Of a DNA stretch of 49,329 nt, positions 1 through 7,059 are shown piece by piece. The notes beneath the pieces are model-generated. The model made no database searches and was not told the origin of the DNA. It was given only the letters and a program-made list of their open reading frames with translations. Every line of letters starts with the position of its first letter. The stretch's first letter is position 1. The position numbers were made by a program, and so were the translations under genes. The stretch lies in IMG/VR virus record IMGVR_UViG_3300037247_000838, positions 1-49,329 of that record. The stretch is one strand, 5' to 3'. This DNA is from a virus.

Positions 1-127
1 ATTCCGCTGCTTTCCACGAGGCCGTTCGAAATGATACGGCAGGGCCTGGCGGCGTGCCGACGCCCGAGCAGTTCGACGGCAGCGAAGGTGCCGTGCGCCC
101 GCCAGACCCGCCAGACCCGCTTGACGC
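1..127. repeat. Terminal direct repeat marking circular closure (copy 1)
   Basis: Bases 1-127 are identical to 49203-49329. A 127-base exact overlap at both ends is what a de Bruijn assembler leaves on a circular contig when the k-mer size is 127, so I read it as circularity or circular permutation rather than a biological terminal repeat. The reading frame of the gene at 48899 continues cleanly across the junction. Confidence 0.93.
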
Positions 128-182
128 TGCCGAGCAGGAAGCCTTCGACTCCGCCGACGAGGACGCCGCACAAGCAGAATGA
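3..182 (+). CDS. Hypothetical acidic phage protein, C-terminal part (continues from 48899)
   Basis: This is the C-terminal end of the gene that starts at 48899. The frame runs through the duplicated 127 bases and ends at TGA 180-182. The tail is rich in Pro, Asp, Glu and Ala, with PPDP repeats, and looks disordered. In the circular genome the full product is about 161 residues. I recognise no domain. Confidence 0.75.
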   Translation, partial: SAAFHEAVRNDTAGPGGVPTPEQFDGSEGAVRPPDPPDPLDAAEQEAFDSADEDAAQAE

Positions 183-191
183 GGTGGAATC

Positions 192-485
192 GTGGATTAC
201 TGGCAAGAGTGCATAAGCGAGGCGTTCGACGAGGAGGGGATTGTCGCAACGCCAGAGCAAATTGACAACGTGGCGGGCAGTGTAGAGGTCGCGCACGAGA
301 ACTATGGGTTGCACATAGGGCCGCCGCCCTCGCCAGGGCCTGACCCGCGAGACCGGCAAATTCGCGAACTGCAAGGTGAACTAAGGGACGAAAAGTCGAA
401 GAGGCGATGCCCTCAGTGCAAGGGAATGAAAACGATTTTCAATATGGACTGCTGGGAATGCAACGGCACGGGCCGAGTTTTTTGA
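192..485 (+). CDS. Conserved phage protein with CxxC zinc-binding pairs
   Basis: The product has 97 residues and starts at GTG 192, preceded by a weak purine-rich GGTGGA. The N-terminal half (DYWQECISEAFDEEGI) and a CPQC...CWECNGTG pattern near residues 73-94 match a small phage family I have seen in many siphovirus and prophage genomes. The CxxCxGxG-like pairs resemble a half DnaJ zinc finger and probably bind one zinc. The function is unknown. It lies in the run of short early genes that crosses the genome junction. Confidence 0.75.
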   Translation: MDYWQECISEAFDEEGIVATPEQIDNVAGSVEVAHENYGLHIGPPPSPGPDPRDRQIRELQGELRDEKSKRRCPQCKGMKTIFNMDCWECNGTGRVF

Positions 486-494
486 GGCACATGA

Positions 495-788
495 ATGAAA
501 CTCTCCCCCGACCACATCGCCGCCATCGAGGCCGAGGTCAACTCCTCGATGGAAAGCGTGATGATCCTATGGATCGACCCCGAGGCCCACACGTCGGCCG
601 TCGTGCTGCCGTACGAGGCCGTCATGGGTGAGCTGGTCGATGCGGCGTTCGAGTGCGGCGAGGCGATCGACGGCGTTGGGAAGAGCGTGGAAGAGGCGCT
701 GGTGAATCTGGCGAAGGGGCTGATCCAGCGGAATGAAGAACGGTACCCGAAACTTTTTACCCCCCCGAAAGGAGACCCTTATGGATAG
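495..788 (+). CDS. Hypothetical phage protein
   Basis: The product has 97 residues and starts at ATG 495, ten bases after the previous stop. It is mixed alpha/beta in character, acidic in the middle and without Cys pairs or membrane segments. Its 3' end overlaps the next gene's start by 8 bases, and the next gene's ribosome binding site (GAAAGGAG, about 768-775) lies inside it. No recognised family. Confidence 0.65.
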   Translation: MKLSPDHIAAIEAEVNSSMESVMILWIDPEAHTSAVVLPYEAVMGELVDAAFECGEAIDGVGKSVEEALVNLAKGLIQRNEERYPKLFTPPKGDPYG

Positions 789-1056
789 CGTGCAACTCAA
801 AGACAAACCGAGGTCGCTCAAGCCGAGAGCTTACGAATCGAAGGCTTTCGACCAGACCAACAAGTCGATGCAGCAAATCATTGATATGTCCGCGTCGGAG
901 GCGTTGCATGGCTTGGCCTTGACGGTGAAGACGGGCCTTGAAGCCATCCAGCGCATCTTGCCGGACGGCCGGCAAAAGAAGGAGGAGCCCGTTGCGGACT
1001 CCCAGGCGGACGATGAGACGCTGCCAGAGATGCCAAACGATCCGCCCGACGAATAA
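781..1056 (+). CDS. Hypothetical phage protein
   Basis: The product has 91 residues. ATG 781 is chosen because AAAGGAG sits at the right distance upstream, while the in-frame ATG at 733 has no such site. The C-terminal third is strongly acidic and probably disordered. It is the last gene before the structured 319-base gap that precedes the replication genes. No recognised family. Confidence 0.65.
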   Translation: MDSVQLKDKPRSLKPRAYESKAFDQTNKSMQQIIDMSASEALHGLALTVKTGLEAIQRILPDGRQKKEEPVADSQADDETLPEMPNDPPDE

Positions 1057-1084
1057 CCGGCACCCGCGTAGGGCACGACGCGGT

Positions 1085-1201
1085 GGCGGCGCTCGTTTGG
1101 GTAGGCGAGCGCCGCCGGCCGGAACACAACCAGCCCGGGGGTGCGTAGCCCGGCCCTGTTGCCCGGTGCAAGTCAGGTGGATGGACGGGGCGCCGGGCTG
1201 G
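1085..1201 (+). promoter_or_regulatory. Structured leader upstream of the replication gene
   Basis: The gap 1057-1375 has no convincing gene but several perfect stems. There is an 11-bp hairpin with arms 1085-1095 and 1106-1116. A closing 8-bp stem pairs 1130-1137 with 1194-1201. Inside it lies CCTG-TTGC paired with GCAA-(GT)-CAGG at 1155-1177. A further 8-bp hairpin with one wobble pair, GGGGAGCG/CGCTTCCC, follows at about 1214-1235. The 8-bp stem encloses a branched fold, so this looks like a structured RNA leader or a replication-origin element. No matching riboswitch class was recognised. Confidence 0.5.
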
Positions 1202-1375
1202 AATTTTCACGGAGGGGAGCGAAGTGGCGCTTCCCTGACCGTCCGTAGATTACCCAGATTAGGACATATCAACGTAATTTTTTCTACGGGAGGCTTGGGC
1301 GCGCTTCGCGAGCACGGTTTCGAACCGCAGAAAAGTTTCAAACGCTCGCTTTTTTTTGAACCGGGGAGCAAGCGA

Positions 1376-2113
1376 ATGGCCAGAGACTGGATCAAGATGC
1401 TGATCGACTTACGGGAGGAACCTGAAGTCATCCAGATCGCTAATGAGACTGGAATCGACGCAGATACCGTCGTCGGGAAGCTCCATCGGATCTGGGGGTG
1501 GGCCAACAAAACATTGCGATCCGGCAACGCGCCTGGCGTGACTTTTTCGTGGATTGACGACTACGTGCGCACTGAAGGTTTTGCTCAAGCAATGAAAAAT
1601 GCGCGCTGGCTGCAAGTGCGGCCGAACGGCGTTTTTTTTCCGAAATTCGATCGGCACAACTCGCAAAGTGCTAAGCAGCGGGCACTTACGGCGAGAAGAG
1701 TGACACGCAAACGTAACGCTCGCACCGTTACAAAAAGCGCACCTAGAGGAGAGGAGAGTAAGAGGAGAGTAAGAGAAGGTACTAAAGTACCTTCTGAAAC
1801 CCCCTTACCCCCTTTACCTGCGGTTTTGGACACGCAGGAATTCCGCGAATGCTGGGCAAGCTGGGAGAAACACCGAAAAGAAATCAAACACCCACTGAAA
1901 GACACCATGCGGTCCGGTCAGATCAAGATGCTCGCGAAGCTCGGGCACGATGCTGCGGTCGCAATGATCGAGCATACCATCACGATGGGCTGGCAGGGCC
2001 TCAGGGCCCCGAAAGACGACAAGAAGCTCGCGTCCCCGACCGTGGACCTGGTCGCGGTCCAGAAACAGATCGACGCGAAGAAAGCCGCCAAGGTGGCGGG
2101 AGAAGCGAAATGA
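1376..2113 (+). CDS. Phage replication initiation protein (O/DnaT-like)
   Basis: The product has 245 residues, from ATG 1376. The N-terminal 95 residues (MARDWIKM..., a DTVVGKLHRIWGWA segment, FPKFDRHN, SAKQRALTARR) match a prophage family with a winged-helix-like fold that is annotated as replication protein. After a basic, low-complexity linker (about 100-140), the C-terminal part has the pattern ECWASWEKHRKEI ... AMIEHTITMGWQGL, typical of the DnaT/primosome-like domain that contacts single-stranded DNA and helicase. It overlaps the next gene by 4 bases (ATGA), consistent with an initiator/loader pair. The initiator role is inferred from family and position. Confidence 0.7.
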   Translation: MARDWIKMLIDLREEPEVIQIANETGIDADTVVGKLHRIWGWANKTLRSGNAPGVTFSWIDDYVRTEGFAQAMKNARWLQVRPNGVFFPKFDRHNSQSAKQRALTARRVTRKRNARTVTKSAPRGEESKRRVREGTKVPSETPLPPLPAVLDTQEFRECWASWEKHRKEIKHPLKDTMRSGQIKMLAKLGHDAAVAMIEHTITMGWQGLRAPKDDKKLASPTVDLVAVQKQIDAKKAAKVAGEAK

Positions 2114-2757
2114 CCCCCAACGAATTCGCCACCCTCTGGAAGGACGTCAAGCTCCGCCTGCCCGGCCCGGCTGTCTGGATCGCCAAGCAGCCGACCGAGG
2201 GCGACGACGTGACGCAGGCGGACATCCTGGGGCTGTGGCAGACCAAACTCGCCGACATCGCCCTGGAAGACGCCCTGGCGGTCGTGGAGGCCCTGTACGA
2301 GGAAGAGATCCCCGAGCCGAAGTCGTGGAGCCGGTTCCCTATGATCATCGCCAGGGAGGCCAGGCGGCTCGCTCGCGACCGCGGCGACGTCGGCCCGGAC
2401 GACGCGCCGAAGCCGAAGTTCGTCGACGGCGAGCAGGTCTACAAGTGCTCGCTGTGCCGGGACGACGGCCGGGTGACCGTGATCCACCGGGAGACGCAAA
2501 AGCGTTTCCTCGACGATCCGGCGTCGTTCGACCTGAAAACCATGCACGGGCGGATCGTAATGGGCCGCTCGCACTACGAGTGCGTCGTCGCCTGCCGTTG
2601 CCGCATGGGCGACCGCCGGGTCAAGCAGGGCACGCGCCGGATCGACGACTCGTGGTGCCTGGCCAGTCTGGCGCCAGAGCAGATCCACGCGTGGCTGGTG
2701 AAGTTTCGGGAGTGGTGGCTGGAGCGTAACCAGTCGCAAGGGGAATTGGAATTTTAG
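2110..2757 (+). CDS. Possible helicase loader with zinc-binding C-terminal region
   Basis: The product has 215 residues; the start codon overlaps the previous stop (ATGA). The first 100 residues follow the pattern of phage helicase-loader N-domains such as the G39P type (helical, LWQTKLADIALEDALAVVEA, then P-rich spacing and an Ile/Ala helix). The C-terminal half has a CSLC pair (about residue 114) and CRC (about 165), which could hold zinc. Position directly after the replication initiator supports the loader reading, but similarity is weak and no P-loop is present, so it is not a DnaC-type ATPase. Confidence 0.45.
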   Translation: MTPNEFATLWKDVKLRLPGPAVWIAKQPTEGDDVTQADILGLWQTKLADIALEDALAVVEALYEEEIPEPKSWSRFPMIIAREARRLARDRGDVGPDDAPKPKFVDGEQVYKCSLCRDDGRVTVIHRETQKRFLDDPASFDLKTMHGRIVMGRSHYECVVACRCRMGDRRVKQGTRRIDDSWCLASLAPEQIHAWLVKFREWWLERNQSQGELEF

Positions 2758-2767
2758 GAGGAAACCC

Positions 2768-3406
2768 ATGGCGTCGAGAAAACGAGAGTTCGATCTGGCC
2801 GAGTGCTACGCGTTGTGCGATTCGTGGTTGCGGCAGGGCACGTTCGCGGGCTACTGGCTCGGCCGGCTGATTCACGAGGTGGCTCGGTTGCGCGGGCTGC
2901 TGTCGATCGGCCGCGTGGCGATGGCGTTCGGTCTGAAGCGGGAGAAGCGACTGCGGGCGAGGATCGCGAAGCTGGAGGCGCAGGTTGTCGTTCGCCAAGC
3001 CCTTGATGACCGACCGCTTGACGACGATCTGAACGTCCTTTGGAATCGTTGCGATGCTCGCGCGCCGTTGTCCCTGGCGGATCAGCGCGAGTTGTACGAC
3101 TGGCTGCAAGAGAAAGACGTGACTATCAGCGACTACGACAAGAAGATCGTGGATCGCGACAAGAAGATCGTGGGACTGGAGACGGAGATTGTGGCGATGT
3201 TGTCTACCGGCCTGCTGCTCAACGCTCGCTGGGTAGGTGGATGGTGCGTCGTCTATCCCAACAGCAACTTCGATACACAGTGCAAACGACTCGTGGAGCT
3301 TGGAGCCTGGAAGCGTAAGCTCTTCTCCCTCGACAACACAGTTTCTTACCGGCCGATTGAATCTCAAGAGCTGGCGGAAAGCGGCGCAGAAAGGAGCGAG
3401 CGATGA
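2768..3406 (+). CDS. Hypothetical coiled-coil protein
   Basis: The product has 212 residues, from ATG 2768 with a good AGGAGG eight bases upstream. The central section (about 55-80 and 115-145) is charged and heptad-like, including a duplicated DKKIVDRDKKIVG stretch that indicates a coiled coil. It overlaps rusA by 4 bases, so the pair is translationally coupled. No enzyme motif is visible. Confidence 0.65.
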   Translation: MASRKREFDLAECYALCDSWLRQGTFAGYWLGRLIHEVARLRGLLSIGRVAMAFGLKREKRLRARIAKLEAQVVVRQALDDRPLDDDLNVLWNRCDARAPLSLADQRELYDWLQEKDVTISDYDKKIVDRDKKIVGLETEIVAMLSTGLLLNARWVGGWCVVYPNSNFDTQCKRLVELGAWKRKLFSLDNTVSYRPIESQELAESGAERSER

Positions 3407-3894
3407 CGCCAATTGAATTCTTTGTCCCCGGCAAACCGCAAACCGCGGGCAGCAAGCAAGCTTTCATTCGCAGTGGTCGAGCGATCGTCACCGACGCGAA
3501 CAAGAAGACGAAACCATGGCAGGCACAGGTCGCGATGTTCGCCAGCCAGGCGTATCAGGGGCCGCTGCTCGACTTCCCTTTGATGGTGTCTATGGTGTTC
3601 TTTCGTTTGCGGCCGAAGGGTCATTTTGGAACGGGCAAGAATGAAGGCGTCCTCAAGAAGAACGCGCCGATCGCCCCGGCGGTTATGCCAGACTTGCTGA
3701 AGTGGACCAGGGCCGTCGAGGATGCCCTCACAAAGGTCGTTTGGACGGATGACGCACGGATCGTCGTCGAGCCCCTACAGAAGGTCTACGCGACGGTAGA
3801 GGGCGTTGCCGTGCAGATCAGGGAGGCGGATAGGATCGACGTTGCGTGGCCGAGGTGGGCGTGTGAACTGATAGCGAGAGATGAATCATGGTGA
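3403..3894 (+). CDS. rusA: RusA-type Holliday junction resolvase
   Basis: The product has 163 residues. RusA enzymes are small dimeric nucleases that cut four-way junctions and help phages resolve recombination or branched replication intermediates before packaging. Visible hallmarks are the N-terminal VPGKP motif (residues 8-12) and the catalytic-region pattern MPDLLKWTRAVEDAL ... WTDD, with Asp97, Asp107 and Asp116/117 at the expected spacing. Overlap with the upstream gene (ATGA) and its place among the replication genes fit this role. It partners functionally with the ERF annealing protein at 45196. Confidence 0.92.
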   Translation: MTPIEFFVPGKPQTAGSKQAFIRSGRAIVTDANKKTKPWQAQVAMFASQAYQGPLLDFPLMVSMVFFRLRPKGHFGTGKNEGVLKKNAPIAPAVMPDLLKWTRAVEDALTKVVWTDDARIVVEPLQKVYATVEGVAVQIREADRIDVAWPRWACELIARDESW

Positions 3895-3986
3895 CCTGGC
3901 GGCGCGGGACCTGGACGCCGAAGTACGCGAACCGAGACTTTTTTGAGGAGGCGGAAAATGGAGATTCAACGATACAGCCGAGGTAA
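3888..3986 (+). pseudogene. Short decayed copy related to the 4407 gene
   Basis: The frame of 32 codons starts at ATG 3888, overlapping the rusA stop. Its first bases (GTGACCTGGCG) and its GACTTTTTTGAGGAGG block match parts of 4209-4257 and of the gene at 4407-4643. I interpret it as an internally deleted duplicate whose remaining use may be to carry the Shine-Dalgarno sequence for the gene at 3958. Confidence 0.4.
3931..3960 (+). repeat. Direct repeat carrying a ribosome binding site (copy 1)
   Basis: ACCGAGACTTTTTTGAGGAG begins at 3931 and again at 4235. Both copies are followed by an A-rich stretch and the start codon of a different gene (3958 and 4264), so the repeat acts as a mobile translation leader. 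Confidence 0.75.
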
Positions 3987-4212
3987 GATGGCGAAGGATG
4001 ACGAGGGATCCTTTGTTCTGTTCGACGACGCTTGCGCCGCGGCCGCCCGGGCTGTCGAGAAGGCGGTTGTCGCTGCTCTTGCTGCGATTACCTTTAACGC
4101 AATCACGGCGAGAATCCCGGCTGACGTTGACGACCATACTGTACGACTAGTTATCGGTCGCATCCGTAAGATACTTCAGCTGATTGAATCTCAAGATTCG
4201 GAGAAGCGATGA
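3958..4212 (+). CDS. Hypothetical phage protein
   Basis: The product has 84 residues. ATG 3958 follows the repeat-borne GAGGAGG site, which decides the start over the in-frame upstream ATG. The middle is Ala-rich and helical (about 27-55), with no Cys and no clear membrane segment because Asp and Arg interrupt it. No recognised family. Confidence 0.6.
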   Translation: MEIQRYSRGKMAKDDEGSFVLFDDACAAAARAVEKAVVAALAAITFNAITARIPADVDDHTVRLVIGRIRKILQLIESQDSEKR

Positions 4213-4250
4213 CCACCTGGCGAGAGAAGGCAAGACCGAGACTTTTTTGA
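4209..4250 (+). pseudogene. Remnant of a duplicated MTWRE-type gene
   Basis: ATG 4209 opens a 13-codon frame that begins MTTWREKARP and stops at TGA 4248-4250. The start closely matches MTWREDARP of the gene at 4407, then jumps to sequence resembling that gene's last codons (LF-stop). This is an internally deleted copy. Confidence 0.5.
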
Positions 4251-4266
4251 GGAGGGAGGGAAAATG
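4235..4266 (+). repeat. Direct repeat carrying a ribosome binding site (copy 2)
   Basis: Second copy of the block at 3931-3960, here extended to GAGGAGGGAGGG before ATG 4264. Confidence 0.75.
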
Positions 4267-4410
4267 GGTATGCCACACGAGTGGTCGGAAGAATGCGATG
4301 AGCCGCGGGACGACATTCCAGACCGGCTTATCAGCCAAGAGGAGTCGGACCGACGAGATCCTGACTTTGAGCCAAACTTGCTCGATCCGGATAGGGGGCC
4401 AGACTGGTGA
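4264..4410 (+). CDS. Small acidic hypothetical protein
   Basis: The product has 48 residues and is very rich in Asp, Glu and Pro. A strong GGAGGGAGGG lies just upstream. Its stop overlaps the GTG start of the next gene (GTGA). The composition suggests a disordered or DNA-mimic-like peptide, but that is only a guess. Confidence 0.55.
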   Translation: MGMPHEWSEECDEPRDDIPDRLISQEESDRRDPDFEPNLLDPDRGPDW

Positions 4411-4643
4411 CCTGGCGAGAAGACGCACGACCGATCATCGCGGAAGTGATTGCCCGCGTCGGCACGTCCGACATGAAGGCGTTGCGGCGAGCGTTGCGCG
4501 AGGCGTTCCCCTGGGGGGACGTGAGCTGGCCGCGCAAGATTTGGCGCGACGAGGTAAAGGTACAGCTCGGAACGAAGAAGAAAACGCGGCGAGGGAAACG
4601 GAAGTCGCGACGTAGCGACGAAGATCAACCAACACTTTTTTGA
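4407..4643 (+). CDS. Conserved small phage protein (MTWRE family)
   Basis: The product has 78 residues and starts at GTG 4407. The N-terminal pattern TWREDARPIIAEVIA ... LRRALREAFPWG ... PRKIWRDEV matches a small family widespread in prophages and of unknown role. The C-terminal 25 residues are highly basic (KKKTRRGKRKSRR), so nucleic-acid contact is plausible. Two truncated relatives lie immediately upstream (3888, 4209), which shows local duplication and decay. Confidence 0.75.
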   Translation: MTWREDARPIIAEVIARVGTSDMKALRRALREAFPWGDVSWPRKIWRDEVKVQLGTKKKTRRGKRKSRRSDEDQPTLF

Positions 4644-4660
4644 CGGAAGGAAACGAGACC

Positions 4661-5050
4661 ATGGCCAAGAAAAACCCATCGTTCAAGACCAAGGGCAAGC
4701 TCGGCAAACCGAATATTGGCAAAGAGTCCAACAGTATCCGCCTCACGATTCCGGAGTCCGGGAAGTTCAGCTACGAAGAGGCCCGGAAGTTCCTGCTGAA
4801 GTCGCGCCTGGCCCTGACTATCCGAGAGGGCGATCCAGACGCGCCAAACCTTCCCGGCATCGAGCATGAGCAGGTTAACGTTGAAGCGGACTGCCAGGAA
4901 TTTACGACAACCGAAACGGGATTCGGTGTCACCTTGAATTTCGGCCAGGGACTCGACGATCACAAACTCCTGGACTTCAAGTTCAAGGACGTCTACGTCA
5001 TTGCGGAGAAGATCGGCGACGCGCCGAAAGCGGAAGAGACGGCCGCATGA
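4661..5050 (+). CDS. Hypothetical phage protein
   Basis: The product has 129 residues. ATG 4661 is preferred because GGAAGG and a purine stretch precede it at workable spacing. It has a Lys/Gly-rich start followed by a predicted beta-rich body and no Cys motif. It sits between the DNA-metabolism genes and the tRNA-like element. No recognised family. Confidence 0.6.
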   Translation: MAKKNPSFKTKGKLGKPNIGKESNSIRLTIPESGKFSYEEARKFLLKSRLALTIREGDPDAPNLPGIEHEQVNVEADCQEFTTTETGFGVTLNFGQGLDDHKLLDFKFKDVYVIAEKIGDAPKAEETAA

Positions 5051-5063
5051 TCGAGAGGGACGT

Positions 5064-5155
5064 GGCTCCGTGGCAGAACGGCAATGCAGGCCGACGCGAA
5101 ACACGGTCGGGGATTAAGCACCCCGTTTGCGAGGTTCGAGTCCTCGCCGGGGCCA
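5064..5155 (+). tRNA. tRNA-like gene with aberrant middle region
   Basis: The acceptor arms 5064-5070 and 5148-5154 pair over seven positions with A73 at 5155. A D arm (GCA 5073-5075 with TGC 5085-5087) and a T arm with TTCGAGT (5135-5141) are clear. The T stem needs 6 bp for the acceptor to close, giving 13 bp in total. The middle does not fold normally: GGCCG/CGGTC closes a 10-base loop, and GGGG-ATTAAGCA-CCCC forms a separate stem that could be a class II variable arm or a displaced anticodon arm. The anticodon is therefore undetermined. It could be a decayed tRNA or a tRNA mimic. Confidence 0.5.
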
Positions 5156-5158
5156 TTT

Positions 5159-5644
5159 ATGAAACGAAACGCACAAACGCTGAAGGTTCATGTCCGCTGG
5201 ATGATCCGGCGCGACATGCCCGAGGTCTTCGAGATCGAAGAGCAATGCTTCGAATTTCCGTGGTCCGAAGAGGACTTCATCCGTTGTTGGCGGCAGCGAA
5301 ACACCATCAGTATGATCGCCGAACACGATGAGCGAGTCGTCGGCTTTATGATCTACGAACTGCACGAGAAGCGGCTGCACATCCTCAACTTTGCGGTCGG
5401 GCAAATCTGGAGGCGCATGGGCGTAGGGTCGCAGATGGCGACAAAGCTCGTCGGGAAGTTATCCCGGCAGAGGCGCAATCGCATCCTGCTTGAAATTCGC
5501 GAGACCAATCTCCCGGCGCAGCAGTTCTTTCGCAAGGCTGGTTTTCGGGCAATGTCCGTCATGAGGGATTTCTACCAAGACACACCCGAAGACGCGTATC
5601 TGTTCCAGCGTGATTACTGTAGGGCAAGCATGAGTGCGAAATGA
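5159..5644 (+). CDS. GNAT N-acetyltransferase, RimI-like
   Basis: The product has 161 residues. GNAT enzymes move acetyl from acetyl-CoA to amino groups; RimI acetylates the N-terminus of ribosomal protein S18. The acetyl-CoA loop is visible as QIWRRMGVG (82-90), after the core strands FMIYELHEKRLHILNFAV (63-80), and the C-terminal AQQFFRKAGFRA is typical. I recall a very similar sequence as the RimI-like protein of planctomycetes, suggesting host origin. Start ATG 5159 lies just after the tRNA-like gene; the upstream in-frame ATG would fall inside that gene. The target in phage infection is unknown. Confidence 0.85.
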   Translation: MKRNAQTLKVHVRWMIRRDMPEVFEIEEQCFEFPWSEEDFIRCWRQRNTISMIAEHDERVVGFMIYELHEKRLHILNFAVGQIWRRMGVGSQMATKLVGKLSRQRRNRILLEIRETNLPAQQFFRKAGFRAMSVMRDFYQDTPEDAYLFQRDYCRASMSAK

Positions 5645-5751
5645 AACGCAAACGCAGAATTCGCGGGCATCGACACGCCGGCAAGAGACGGAACCTGTCG
5701 CGGAAGATGCTCGCGAAGCTGCGGTTACAGAAGGAGCGAAGACGATGTTGA
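5641..5751 (+). CDS. Very basic 36-residue peptide
   Basis: ATG 5641 overlaps the acetyltransferase stop (ATGA). More than half of the residues are Lys, Arg or His, and a GHRHAGKRRN segment resembles ribosomal or nucleic-acid-binding tails. The next gene's Shine-Dalgarno (AAGGAG) and start lie inside it. It could bind RNA or DNA, or be only a coupling frame. Confidence 0.5.
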   Translation: MKRKRRIRGHRHAGKRRNLSRKMLAKLRLQKERRRC

Positions 5752-6053
5752 CTAAAGAACTGATCGGCGCGATGCGGACGGGAACGGCGGAGGATATCTG
5801 CCGAGCAATCGACGCTCTAATGGAGGGTGACTGGGATGGGCTTGAGCCAGTCGATGCTGAGGCGTCGATCGCCAGGGTCATCGTTGCCGCACGGGACAAG
5901 CCGGAGGATGCTGACCTGACAATATCGGCAAAAGCCGACCTCGCGGCCGAGGATTACAGACTGCGGATGGTTCGTATTGGCGTGATACTGACAAGCGAGG
6001 AATTGAAAACTTTCCGTGACGGGGTCAGGGCGGGATTCAGAGCGTTAGGATAG
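5745..6053 (+). CDS. Hypothetical phage protein, last gene of the early rightward block
   Basis: The product has 102 residues; ATG 5745 follows AAGGAGCGAAG. It is acidic in the first two-thirds and ends with a helical, basic segment. It stops ten bases before the end of the oppositely oriented recombinase gene, so the two transcription units converge here with no room for a separate terminator. No recognised family. Confidence 0.65.
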   Translation: MLTKELIGAMRTGTAEDICRAIDALMEGDWDGLEPVDAEASIARVIVAARDKPEDADLTISAKADLAAEDYRLRMVRIGVILTSEELKTFRDGVRAGFRALG

Positions 6054-6062
6054 CGAGGGAGC

Positions 6063-6791
6063 CTACCCCTCCCGCTTGACGATCTGCCGGATCGTGCCCG
6101 AATTCCACGTCTTGCCCCGGAAGTCGACGCCCTCCCCGTCTAGCGTCCTCGCGATCGCAACACTGGTAAAGCCTTGCGAAATCATGCCGAGGATGCGGCC
6201 GATCGTGGCCTGCTCAGCCTCGTTGCGCCGTATGCCGGTCGGCAGGCCGCTCAGCTTGTGCAGCTCGCTGTCCGGGTCCACTTCCCAGCCGTACCGTATG
6301 CGGTCGATGCGACCCATCCGCCGGCCCTTGCCGTTGCCGTCGTCCTGGTAGTCGAGCATCTTGTCCGACGTCGCTTCATTGCCAATCTCGCGAAAGCCCT
6401 GGTCGATCGCCGCCATGATGGTATAGATCATCCGGCCGTGTGGCGTGGACGTATCGAACATTTCGGTCGCCGACGCGAGTTGTGCGCCGCGACGTTTCAA
6501 GTCCTTGGCGATTTGCAGCCGGTCGATCGTGTCCCGGGACAGCCGGCTGAGCGAATAGACGACCAGCACGCCGGATTTTCCGAGGCGCTGAGTGTGGTCG
6601 ATCGCCTTGACGATGCCCGGCCGGCGCAGGTCCTTACCGCTCACGTCCGGATCGTCGTAGACCGCAGCGACGTCGTGTTTCAGGAACGCGGCGAACTCGC
6701 GGCAACGCTTCACTTGCGATTCGATGGTTTCGGTGGTCTCGCTCTGGTCTCTCGGCCGGGGCGAGAATCGAGCGTAAATGATAGCCTTCAT
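6063..6791 (-). CDS. Serine recombinase (resolvase/integrase family)
   Basis: The product has 242 residues. The N-terminal resolvase domain shows YARFS with nucleophile Ser10 and Arg8, then SLSRLSRD around residues 80-87 and a long E-helix region. The C-terminal part (about 160-242) matches the short recombinase DNA-binding domain (GWEVDPD, LPTGIRRNEAEQATIGRIL, TWNSGTIRQIVKR). It is shorter than large serine integrases, which carry a zinc and coiled-coil region. It could integrate the phage, resolve multimers or invert DNA. It is the last gene of the leftward block and the only site-specific recombinase in the genome. Confidence 0.88.
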   Translation of the reverse strand: MKAIIYARFSPRPRDQSETTETIESQVKRCREFAAFLKHDVAAVYDDPDVSGKDLRRPGIVKAIDHTQRLGKSGVLVVYSLSRLSRDTIDRLQIAKDLKRRGAQLASATEMFDTSTPHGRMIYTIMAAIDQGFREIGNEATSDKMLDYQDDGNGKGRRMGRIDRIRYGWEVDPDSELHKLSGLPTGIRRNEAEQATIGRILGMISQGFTSVAIARTLDGEGVDFRGKTWNSGTIRQIVKREG

Positions 6792-6812
6792 GGTTGGGGG
6801 GTTCCTTTCGGT

Positions 6813-7019
6813 TCAGCCGGTCATCAGTTTGGAAAATGGGACTTGATTCGCCGCTCGTTTCCCGTCTCCAAATTCGAGGGTGCAATGCTTTGTCCCGACC
6901 AGCCCGGAAACAATCAGCGGTGTCCCGGCCGGTATGTCGAGCCCGCGACGATCTGACGGTATAGGTTCTTTCGTGATAACAGTGGTACCGATGTACCGTT
7001 TCATGGGGTTCTCGTTCAT
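6813..7019 (-). CDS. Hypothetical small beta-rich protein
   Basis: The product has 68 residues, with GAAAGGAACC upstream of ATG 7019. The pattern ITKEPIPS... LDIPAGTPLIVSG suggests an SH3-like beta barrel. It is the gene immediately upstream of the recombinase in the same direction. No recognised family. Confidence 0.6.
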   Translation of the reverse strand: MNENPMKRYIGTTVITKEPIPSDRRGLDIPAGTPLIVSGLVGTKHCTLEFGDGKRAANQVPFSKLMTG

Positions 7020-7059
7020 CGGTCAGGTTCCTTTCGTGTTGGTGAGTAGGAAACGGAAG

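Noticed and set aside
1130-1201. Group II intron or cobalamin riboswitch (GGTGCAAGTC motif at 1165-1174)
   Set aside because: Only a short motif matches; domain V, intron ends, the reverse transcriptase gene and the riboswitch core are absent.
938-1375. An open frame in phase with the replication gene extends upstream to 938
   Set aside because: It would run antisense-like through perfect hairpins, overlap the 781 gene and give Arg/Pro-rich low-complexity protein; the family's usual start MARDW is at 1376.
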